From Conchocele bisecta (taxonomy: Eukaryota > Mollusca > Bivalvia > Lucinida > Thyasiridae), in contig CM055272.1 of NCBI GenBank assembly GCA_029237695.1, forward strand, positions 13,566,042 to 13,630,041: a stretch of 64,000 nt of DNA, written 5' to 3'. The position numbers were made by a program, and so were the translations under genes. The notes beneath the pieces were generated by a model, which worked only from the letters and a program-made list of their open reading frames with translations, ran no database searches and was not told where the DNA came from. The first letter of the stretch is position 1, and the number at the start of each line of letters is the position of its first letter. This document shows, piece after piece, positions 34,438 to 44,013 of this stretch.

Positions 34438-36056
34438 TTTCATACATGCATTCCTCAGATGACCCTCTATCATGCTGTAGCAAATCCATGACCCACCACC
34501 CAACCCTTACCCCAAGGTCAAGGTCACAAAACTTAGCACATTCATAAACTTACTGTTGGGGCAAATGTCTTATAACTTCTGTTTCCTTTCATGGAACACC
34601 TCGTTATTTCATACATGAATTCCTCAGATGACCCTCTATCACATTGTAGCAAATCCGTGACCCACCACCCAACCCTTACCCGACGGTCAAGGTCACAAAA
34701 CTTAGCACATTCATAAACTTAATGTTGGGGTAAATGTCTTATTACTTCTGTTTCCTTTCATGGAACACCTTGTTATTTCATACATGCATTCCTGAGATGA
34801 CCCTCTATCTTTTTGTAGCAAATCCATGACCCACCGCTTACCCAAAGGTCACAAATTTAGCACATTCATAAACTTAACGTTGGGATAAATGTTGTGTAAC
34901 TTCCGTTTATTTACAGGGAACGCCTTCATATTTCATGCATGCATTCATCTGATGACCCTCTATCATGCTGTAGCAAATGCGCGACCCACCACCCAACCCT
35001 TACCCCAAGGTCAAGGTCACAAACGTAGCATGTTCATAAACTTAACGTTGTGGTAAATGTTGTGTAACTTCTGTTTATTTACAGGGATCGCCTTCATATT
35101 TCATACATGCATTCATCTGATGATACTCTATCGTGCTATAGCAAATCCATGACCCACCGCCTATCCCTTACCCCAAGGTCAAGGTCACAAACTTAGCACA
35201 TTCATAAACTTAACGTGTCGGGATAAATGTCTTATAACATATGTTTTCTTTCATGGAACGCCTTGATATTTCATACATGCATTCCTCAGATGGCCCTCTA
35301 TCAAATTCTCTGTAGCAAATCCACGACTCGCCACCTAACCCTTACCCCAAGGTCAAGGTCACAAACCTAGCACATTCATAACCTTAACGTCGGGGTAAAT
35401 GTTGTGTAACTTCTGTTTATTTACAGGGAATGCCTTCATATTTCATACATGCATTCATCTGATGATACTCTATCGTGCTTTAGTAAATCCATGACCACCC
35501 CAACACTTTCCCCAAGGTCAAGGTCACAAACTTAGCACATTCATAAACTTTACGTTGGGGTAAATGTCTTGTAACATCTGTTTCCTTTCATGGAACTCCT
35601 TGATATTTCATACATATGCATTCATCTGATGATCCTCTAGTGTGCTATAGCAAATCCATGACCCTCCCCCACCCCTACCAGGGTCAAGGTCACAAACTTA
35701 GCACATTCATAAACTTAACGTTGGGGTAAATGTCTTATAACATCTGTTCCTTTGATGGAACGCCTTGATATTTCATACATGCATTCCTCAGATGACCCTC
35801 TATCATGCTGTAGCAAATCCACAACCCACCATCCAACCCTTACCCAAACGCCAAGGTCAAAAAATTAAGCATGTTCATAAACTTTACGTTGGAATAAATG
35901 TTGTGTAAATTATGTTTCTTTACAGGGAACGCTTTGATATTTCATACATGCATTCATCTGATGATCCTCTATTGTGCTACAGCAAATCCATGGCCAAACC
36001 CCCACCCCTTTCCCCAAGATCAACATCATAAACTTAACGTTGAAATAAATGTCTTT

Positions 36057-37679
36057 TTAGCTCACCTGAGCGAAGCTCATGTGGGCTATTGTTACGGCAA
36101 TGTGTCCGTCGTCCGTCGTCGTCCGGCGTCCGTCGTTCGTGAACATTTTCAAACGTCTTCTCCTCGGTAACCATTGGGCATATAGTCACCAAACTTCATG
36201 GTCATGGTCCTTAGGTAGGGGGATTACAAAATTGTTAAATTGACGTCATCACGTATTACAAGATGGCCGCCGTCTAAAAATAGCACAAATTCTTGAAAAA
36301 TCTTCTTCTCAAGAACCGCCAACCGGATTTTGACAAAATTTGGTAGGAATGATCGATGTACAATATTCTTTCAAATTGCTAAAATGGTGACACCGGAGTC
36401 AAAAATGGGCGTGGCCCGTGGGGTTCAAATTGTGGTAATTTTATTTTTGACCGAATATGGTCATGTCATATATCAAATCGAAGGTATCAACGAGTCGATC
36501 ACTCTGGTGCATCGAAATCTGATGGTTATGTCATCCAAGATGGCCGCCGAAAGGTCAAAATGTCGTTCTTTCATTAGATATTTCAAAATTCTTCTTCACA
36601 TGAACCGCTTGGCCGATGGTAGCAAAACTTAAAAGTTATGGTCCATGGGTGAAGCCTTTTCAGATTTGTTAAAATGGAGGTCATCGCTAATCCAAGATGG
36701 CCGCCGTCTAAAATTAGCATAAATTCTTAAACAATCTTCTTCTCATGAACCACCAGCCAGATTTCGACGAAACTTGGCATGAATGATCGATGTACATGTA
36801 CATTGCTCTTTCAAAGTTGTTAAAATGGTGACCTGGGGTCAAAAATGCGCGTGGCCCGTGGGGTCAAATTGGGGTCAAATTTTATTTTTGACCGAATATG
36901 GTCATGTCTATATCAAATGGAAGGTATCAAAGAGGCGATCGGTCTGGTATATTATTTTATCGGAATTGGATGGTCATGTCATCCAAGAATGCCGCCGAAA
37001 GGTCAAAAGGTCGTTCTTTAAATATTAGAGATTTCAAAATTCTTCTTCACACGAACCGCTTGGCCCATGGTGGCCAAACTTCACAGTTATGGTCCATGGG
37101 TGAAACCTTTTCAGATTTGTTAAAACGGAGGTCGTCGCTAATCCAAGATGGCCGCCATCTAAAAATATCACAAATTCTTAAAAATCTTCTTCTCATGAAC
37201 TGCCAGCCGGATTTCGACGAAACTTGGTAGGAATGATCGACGTAGAATGCTCTTTCAAAGGTGTTAAAATGGTGACCCCGGGGTCAAAAATGGGCGTGAC
37301 CCGTGGGGTCTAATTTTTATTTTTGACCAAATATGCTCATGTCATATATCAAATTGAAGGTATCGATGAGGCGATTGCTCTGGTGCAATATTTGTCGGAA
37401 TCGGATGATTATGTCATCCATAATGGCCTCCAAAAGGTCCATTTATTCAAGATTTTGAACGTCTTTTTCTCAGGAACCACATGGCCGATGCTGGCCAACC
37501 TTCATAGTAAGTTAAGATCCTTGGGTGAAGCATTTTCAGATTTGGTACAATGAGTCATCGCTTAATCCCAGATGACCGCCATCTAAAAATAGCACAATTT
37601 TTTTAAAACACATGAACTCAATGTCACATTCTCCTCTGGAGTCAGGTGAGCGAATTAGGGCCATCATGGCCCTCTTGTT
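36057..37679 (+). mobile_element. Helentron-like cassette with about 440-bp tandem units, nested
   Basis: It splits a satellite-C unit between AAATGTCTT and TAACTTCCG. The 5' arm AGCTCACCTGA (36059-36069) is answered by TCAGGTGAGC (37642-37651). Then the perfect hairpin AGGGCCAT-C-ATGGCCCT (37657-37673) and CTTGTT (37674-37679). A local 5' hairpin (CACCTGAGC-GAA-GCTCATGTG) and a GTCCGTCGTC run precede three to four diverged units with CAAGATGGCCGCC and GGGCGTGGCCCGTGGGG. Forward frames of about 100 codons follow the unit and are not recognised proteins. Confidence 0.9.
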
Positions 37680-38075
37680 CTAACTTCCGTTTCTTTACAG
37701 GGAACGCCTTGATACTTCATACGTGCATTCCTCTGATAATCCTCTATTGTGCTACAGCAAATCCATGACCCCCCACCCCTTTCCCCAAGGTCAAGGTCAC
37801 AAACTTAGCACATGCATACATGCATTCCTCATGTGAATAGCTATCATGCTGTAGAAAATCACCAACTTAGTGCGTTCATAAACTTAGCGTTGTGTTAAAT
37901 TTTGTTTTAATACTGTTTTCAGGGAGCGCATTGATATTTCATACATGCATTCATTTTAATATGCTATATCATGCTATAGCAAATCCACGACTGACCTCAA
38001 TGTCAAGGTCCACCGCACACCCCTTAACCCAAGGTCAAGTTATATAATATTCATGTTTTTTATACAACTGTGCCA

Positions 38076-38500
38076 GTGGGTGGCAGGTGGGAGCACGCAG
38101 CACGCGATGGGTAATTTAACGATCGAGGTTCATCCTTACCGGAATCCCGACTGGAGACCTGGTTTGGTCCTCACATACGTCTTTGGTATTTTGTATGTGA
38201 CAGTTGAATCTGGTTATACCCCTTATGTGAGTATTACGATATTCGTAATCCTATTTTAGGGCAAGGGGCCAAGTGACTTGGTGTGGTATGGACCTGGCAC
38301 CAGGTCAGGTTATTCTAATTTCAGGGCTGAATATATTTGTTCTCGATGTAAATATTCCGTTCTGATTTTGGGATTTTCCCCCCAATGCAGCAGGTTAAAA
38401 TAGGATCGAACCCGTTTGCCCGGCCTTACATGACCGTATCTGTTGATAGGCCGTTAAACACTAATAAACAAACAAACAAACAAACAAACAAACAAACAAA
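38076..38500 (+). mobile_element. (CAAA)n-tailed retroposon, subfamily A, full-length reference copy
   Basis: CAACTGTGCCA flanks both sides (38065-38075 and 38501-38511), an exact 11-bp target duplication. The length is 425 bp including about ten AAAC repeats. The head is GTGGGTGGCAGGTGGGAGCA. On the minus strand, GGGTTCGATCC within the 3' half fits the pol III B box consensus, but a matching A box is not clear. Confidence 0.9.
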
Positions 38501-38994
38501 CAACTGTGCCAAGTTTGAGTGAAGGCTGCCAACAGGCGAGCTTCGTTGTCTCCTGACAACTCTTGTTCATTTTCTTGTTGGTTGTTTTACTATCATTATT
38601 AGCATGCTAAACATTTGGTTATCAGCTTGTACATTGCACATTCATCATTACTGGTTATGCTGTACTATGTAACCAAACATTGGATACTGATTCATACAAT
38701 ATATTGTTGAAACGTAAATTCATGTCTATTACTTAACATGTCCTTCATGTAACAAAAGTGTTATTAAAACTACAAAATGCTAAAAATATTAATATTAATT
38801 ATATTAAAATATTACACTCTTTGCCTGGAAAAGAAAAATGCTACAATAGTTTTCGTAAATATGAAAATGTTACAAATATGTGCCTGGATTAAAAATTGGT
38901 GTAGTTTTGTATGGCTGGAAGTGAAACTAATAAAATAATATATTGCACCTCCACTAGTTTTCTTCCGTGTCAAGGTCATGTCAAGGTCATTTTT

Positions 38995-39881
38995 GTCGAG
39001 CCCGCTTGCGGAAAGCGAGACATAGTCATCACAATGATGTCCGGGTGTCCGGGTGTCCGTGCGTCCGTCGGTCCATCTAAAATATGTGTTAAAGTTTTTA
39101 AATACGTTATATCTCTGCAGTCCTAAGTCACATTGACTTGAAGCTTCATGTACTTATTAGTCATCATCCATATATTCATGCTGTATCCCAAGGTCAAGGT
39201 CAAATTTTGCATTAAATTTTTGTCCAAATTTGCATTAAACTTTTCACATACCTACTACAATGTATCTCTGTAACCGTAAGTCAGATTTGCTTGAAACTTT
39301 GTATGTTTGTTGGTCATCATCCATATATTCATTCTTTGTCCCACTCATGCGGCCCCTGTACCCAAGGTCAAGGGTAAAGGACTTAGAAGTTTTCATGAAA
39401 GTTTTTGTCAAAATTTGCATTAAAGTTTTCAGGTACCTACTTTCTCTGTAACCGTAAGTCGGATTGGCTTGCAACCTTATATGCTTATTGGTCCTCATCC
39501 ATATATTCATTATCTGTCCTATGATGCAGCCACTGTGCACAATGTCAAGGTCAACTGAGTTAGAAGTTCACCTTGTTTGTATGGCACAAATGTTAAACTT
39601 TTTTTTTCAATAACACATCAAACGCTTCAATAATTTTGATAATATTTGACCACAATGTGTGTTTTGCATACGACCTACGTCCGACCGCCCAAGGTCAACG
39701 TCACTGTGGAGTTGATTTTTATTTTTATTATTATCAAGGCTGCCAGCGAGGGGATTAGCTTTGTTTAACAATGCCAGTTCTTGTTTTTCGATGTATTTGT
39801 TTGTTGCTACAGTATATATATCTTACCCTGAGATCACCAGATGCCTCGGCGGGCTCGACATGTAGGCTGCGGCCATCTGGT
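38995..39881 (+). mobile_element. Helentron-like cassette (satellite F)
   Basis: The 5' arm GTCGAGCCCGC (38995-39005) is exactly answered by GCGGGCTCGAC (39849-39859), followed by GGCTGCGGCC and ATCTGGTT. A local 5' hairpin CGCTT-GCGGA-AAGCG and GTCCGGGTGTCCGTGCGTCC come before about three units of 150-165 bp. A second end-like phrase, TGCCAGTTCTTGTT, lies at about 39.77 kb, so two elements may be merged. Confidence 0.75.
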
Positions 39882-39939
39882 TGTGGCTAGTGAACAATAA
39901 TGATAATGTGCGATGTGAAGCATATGTAGATATATATAT

Positions 39940-40189
39940 ACTTCTCTTATAAGAGTAATCATACCGGTATTACTTTTAGGGAAGGGGCCAAGTGGCTTTG
40001 GTGTGGTATGGACCTGGCACCGTGTCATGTTATTCTAATTTCACTGCTGAATATATATTTATTTTGATGTAAATATTCCGTTCTGATTTTGTGATTCCCC
40101 CCCACCCCAATTTAGCAGGTTAAAGCGGGATCGAACCCATTGGCCTGATCTTAAATGACCTTAGCTGTTGATAGGCCGTTAAACCACAG
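39940..40189 (+). mobile_element. (CAAA)n-type retroposon, subfamily A, fragment
   Basis: 5'-truncated, starting near TATAAGAGTAATCATACCGG and ending CCGTTAAACCACA with no AAAC run. The position matches the retroposon at 13983-14360 in unit II. Confidence 0.65.
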
Positions 40190-41270
40190 GTTGAAGAACG
40201 GTTCATATTTCGGTGTTTTATGGGTTATTTCGGTATATCTGGTGGTTTGGGTGCATTGTTTGTTACCAACATACAATTTAAGTCACCTGCCGCAAGTTAC
40301 ACATATAAGTACTGTAATCTACAAAGTGAGAAACGGAGCTTCTACCCGTATATTCTTTTAACCAATAAAACCGTGGTGGTGGTCGGGCAAATGAGACCGC
40401 GTAAATTAACGATATGGGTTCCTCCTTATAGGAATCACGATTTGCCTGCTTTGGCGCTCAGGTACGTTTTTATCTTTGGCTCTTTAGTTACCTGGGAGTT
40501 GAATTGGGTTATTGCCCATTATACAAGTAGTAAGATTATTACTGATCCTACTGCTTTTGAGAGGGACCAAGGGATTCTGGTGTGGTGAGGACTTGGCATT
40601 AGATCAGGATTATTCTTATTTCAGGGCTGAATATATAGTTTTGCGATTATAAATATTCAGTTATGATTTTGGGATTCCCCTCCCCCCACCCCCAATTTGT
40701 ACATGTACTTGAACATGTACATGTACTTGTACAGGTAATATATGGGATTTAGTACTAAACCCATTGACCCGGCCTTAAATGACCTTAGCTGTTAAACCCC
40801 AACAAACAAACAAACAAAATCAATAAAACCATTATTGTTAACCAGTCACAAATTGTTTGTTTATACATGTATTAATGTATTGGTCCTGAACTGCCAATGC
40901 AAGTCAAACATTTATAATTATATCGTCTGAAAAACATGAAATTATCTCTGATACATGGTCGAGCTCTCAACGCGGAGAAATTTGGTTACACATGCTTACG
41001 TAGACGTGTAAACCTGTTTACATGGCGACGTTCATTGCATAACACACATGTCAAAGTGGATTTTGACACATCGCGGGAAATGGGTATCCAATCAAATGGC
41101 GCGCCACGAGTGTAATTCCCACTTTCAGGGTTCGCCAGAAAATCTTGCAATTTTATGGAATTTAATGTCTTAAACGTAGGAGGAGATAAATGTTGTTCAC
41201 ACATTCGGCATCAGCAGATTAATATATGTCGTCTGAATTGATAGAACCCGAATTTGGAGTTTGTGGTTGA
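40190..41270 (+). repeat. T block, unit III copy
   Basis: It matches 14361-15000 apart from the retroposon inserted at 40373. The match ends at ATAGAACCCGAATTTGG. No reading frame is kept between the two copies. Confidence 0.65.
40373..40820 (+). mobile_element. (CAAA)n-tailed retroposon, subfamily B
   Basis: CAATAAAACC flanks both sides (40363-40372 and 40821-40830); the empty site lies at about 14.54 kb in unit II. It holds the subfamily-B TGTACATGTACTTGAACATG block. Confidence 0.9.
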
Positions 41271-41640
41271 AAATTGATGATATAATCAGTCTGAAAGCAT
41301 CGCATGTGGAAATGTTATTGGCCAAATATTGAAAAAGGTTTCATTCCTTTTATCCTTTCTGGGTATTTTGGAACCGTGAATGTGTAGATAATTGAAGATT
41401 TTGGTTGTGTGTAATGTTTGAGCCTTAGTAAACTATGTAAATTACCAATAACCAACAACATCCACCCAAATCTACCCAAAATCCACTAAAATGCTCATAT
41501 GACAACAACATACTGACCATCTGTTTTAACACCTATGGTTAAACACCAATAAATCAATCAAAGTCAGTGTTTGTCCGATCAGGGTCTATGCTGTTCTTCA
41601 ATATGAACAGTTTTGATCATTCCCACGTGCGGTCCGCGTG
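41271..41640. other. No gene seen; absent from unit II
   Basis: AT-rich sequence following the end of the T-block match. It contains ATGGTTAAACACCAATAAATC, which resembles a retroposon tail without its body. It ends with the hairpin CACGTGCGG-T-CCGCGTG (about 41623-41639) at the head of the satellite-F array. Confidence 0.35.
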
Positions 41641-42297
41641 ATATAGCGCATCCGTGCTTCAGGTATTTGCGTTAAAGTTTTTGAAGTACCAAATATCCAA
41701 AAAGTTTTTAAGTCCCAAATAAATATCTCCACAACCCTATCTCCGATTGTCTTGAAACTGCACATACCTCTTTATCATCATCCACATTTTCATCCTATAG
41801 CCCACACATGCGGCCCCCATGTCCAAGTTCTAGGTAAAATTACTTAGAACTTTGAGTTAAAGTTTTTTAAGTACCAAATATCTCTACAACCCTATGTCAA
41901 ATTGACTTGAAACTTCACATACCTCTTTATCATCATCCACATTTTCATTTTGTAGCCCACACATGCGGCCTCCATGCCCAAGTTCAAGGTCAAATTACTA
42001 CTTTACAGTTTTGCAGTACAAAGGTCAAGTGCAAATTACTTTGGGTTAAAAGTTTTTTATTAAATTTACTAAGTCCAATTGACTTGAACCATCATATACT
42101 TCTTTATCACCATCAATACTTTCAGTCTATAGCCCACCCATGTGCCCCCAAAGCCCAAGGTAAAATTACTCTGCAATTTGCGTGAAAGTACCCAAATATG
42201 TCCCCAATTTGATTGCTCTAACCAGATACATACATACTGGGACCATCAAATACCTCGGAGGGCGTGATATGTTGGCCGCGGCCATCTAGTATTTAGT
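41641..42297 (+). repeat. Satellite-F array with a Helentron-like 3' end
   Basis: About four units of 150-165 bp, the last closest to the array at 15.0-15.5 kb. The 3' end GGGCGTGATATGTTGGCCGC then GGCCATCTAG|T is the same as at 15473. The same flank follows in both units (CATTGACATTTGAACTTGGA). Confidence 0.6.
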
Positions 42298-42640
42298 ATC
42301 ATTGACATTTGAACTTGGACTGAAACTGTTGATGCATATGAAATATATGTATGTTCACACACACCCTAGAGATATATCCATTCTGGTCCATTCTCTCTGC
42401 ATCCTTTCTGTTATATGTAAATCAGACATACTGGTCTCATGTTTGATCAACAGACACACCCCTGCATAACACAGATCTACACTGTCCAAATGTTATGTGT
42501 TCACTTTGGCAGTCAGCTGTACAACTGCATCTGATCCTGATTATATACAATGTACCCTGATTCTACCCAGTCACCCAGTCACCCTTCTGCCTTATCCTAG
42601 ATAAATGAGTATACACTGGTTGCAAATAAATTTACCTTTG

Positions 42641-44013
42641 TATGCCCCCGATCTCAGTAGAGCCGGAGGCATATGGTGTTTGGACTGTGCGTCTGTGAGT
42701 CCATCCGTCCGTCCGTCTGTGTGTCCAGCACATTAAGAAGTTCGCCGGAGTTTCTCAATTATGTCATAACTTCTATATCCCTTGAAGGATTGCTTAAATA
42801 TTTGAACACAGCATACATGTGGACATATAGCAATACATCATACTACTATCAATATTATATTGACCTTTTTACCTTGACATTTTGACCTTCACAGCACAGT
42901 AAGAAGTTTCTCATTTCTGTCATAACTTATATATCCCTCGAAGGATTATTAAGTATTTCAGCACAGCATACTTGTGGAAAAATGCCACACATCCATGCTG
43001 CCCTTAATATGACCTTGACAACTTTGAACTTTTTCTCACATCAATACGTTCGCCAGAGTTTCGCAATTCTGTCATAAATTATTTTTCCCTTGATATGTTA
43101 CTTCAATTTTTCAATACATCATACTTGTGGAGAAATGCCACACATTCGTGCTGCCCTTCAATTGAAATTGACCTTTTCACCTTCACAACTTTGAACTTTT
43201 TCACAAATTAAAAAGTTTGCCGGAGTTTCGCAATTCTGTCCTAACTTATATATCCCTTGATGGATTACTTCAATATTTCAATACATGTACAAATGCCATA
43301 CATCCATGCTCCTCATAATATGAACTTGACCTTTTCACCTTGACAACTTAGAACTTTTTCACACATTAAGAACTTCGCAGGAGTTTTTCAATGTTGTCAT
43401 ATCTTCTACAGCCCTTGAAGGATCACTATAATATTTCAATACATCATACTTGTGCACAAATACCACACCTTCATGTTGTCCTTAATATGACCATGACCTT
43501 TTGAGCTTCACTACTTTTAACTTTTTCTCAAATTAAAATTTATTCTTAACTTTGCCAGAGTTTCTTCAATCTGCCACTAGTGGGTGGCAGGTGTGAGTAT
43601 GCGATGGGTAATTTAACGATTGGGGTTCATCCTAATTCCGACTGGAGACCTGGTTTGGCCCTCACATATGTCTTTGGCATTTTGTATGTGACAGTTGAAT
43701 CTAGTTATACCCCTTATTTGAGTATTACGATTAATCGTAATTCTATTTTAGGGGAAGGGGCCAAGTGACTTTGGTGTGGTATGGACCTGGCACCAGGTCA
43801 GGTTATTCTAATTTCAGGGCTGAATATATCGTTTCTCGATGTAAATATTCCGTTCTGATTTTGGGATTTTCCCCCCAACGCAGAAGGTTAAAACGGGATC
43901 GAACTGTTTGCCCGGCCTTACATGACCTTATATGTTGATAGACCGTTAAACACCAATAAACAAACAAACAATCTGCCACTGGGGGCATTCGTGTGCCGAC
44001 ATGCCACATTTTT
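42641..44013 (+). mobile_element. Helentron-like cassette (satellite E), with a nested retroposon
   Basis: The 5' hairpin TATGCCCCCGATCTC-AGTA-GAGCCGGAGGCATA heads the cassette. ATGCCCCC (42642-42649) is answered by GGGGGCAT (43981-43988). CATCCGTCCGTCCGTC precedes about five satellite-E units (AAGAAGTTCGCCGGAGTTTC, GACCTTTTGACCTTCACAAC). The 3' part ends GCCGACATGCCACATTTTT and runs straight into the next cassette, which seems to have replaced or split its terminal CTTGTT. Confidence 0.75.
43579..43968 (+). mobile_element. (CAAA)n-tailed retroposon, subfamily A, full length
   Basis: CAATCTGCCACT flanks both sides (43567-43578 and 43969-43980), an exact 12-bp target duplication. The head is AGTGGGTGGCAGGTGTGAGT and the tail ACACCAATAAACAAACAAA. 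Confidence 0.9.

Larger units (their letters stand above)
33288..38567 (+). mobile_element. Helentron-like cassette (satellite C), 5.3 kb with three nested insertions
   Basis: The empty site is visible in units I (about 10241-10260, CTTTGATTTCTCATTTTCTT) and III (about 49771). The 5' end AGCTCCTCTGCCC-GAAG-GGGCAGAAGAGC is a strong hairpin, followed by GGCGGCGTCGGCGGCGG. The 3' end has CAGGCGAGCT, GTTGTC-TCCT-GACAAC and TCTTGTT, the same end as the cassette at 25588. About 12 satellite-C units remain. Nested inside are cassettes at 33420-34437 and 36057-37679 and a retroposon at 38076-38500. Confidence 0.85.
11990..38890 (+). repeat. Duplicated unit II (enlarged by nested insertions)
   Basis: In the same order as unit III it contains: a Helentron 3' end followed by GTGGCTAGTGAACA (12.24 kb against 39.88), retroposon and T block (14.0-15.0 against 39.9-41.3), satellite F (15.0-15.5 against 41.7-42.3), a shared block after it (15.5 and 16.6-16.87 against 42.3-42.64), a satellite-E cassette (16.87 against 42.64), the left flank, the S body and the right flank. 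The extra length relative to unit III is largely explained by insertions listed separately. Confidence 0.65.

Noticed and set aside
36330..37553. Forward frames of 76-110 codons resembling one another
   Set aside because: They repeat with the roughly 440-bp unit of the cassette and shift frame between units.
23640..38060. A CRISPR array, because of regular repeats
   Set aside because: Repeats are whole 160-180 bp satellite units without constant short repeats and unique spacers, in a eukaryotic setting.
38350..38420. A tRNA gene around GGATCGAACCCG
   Set aside because: Only the B-box-like part fits; no complete cloverleaf can be drawn with confidence, and the motif is inside every subfamily-A retroposon.
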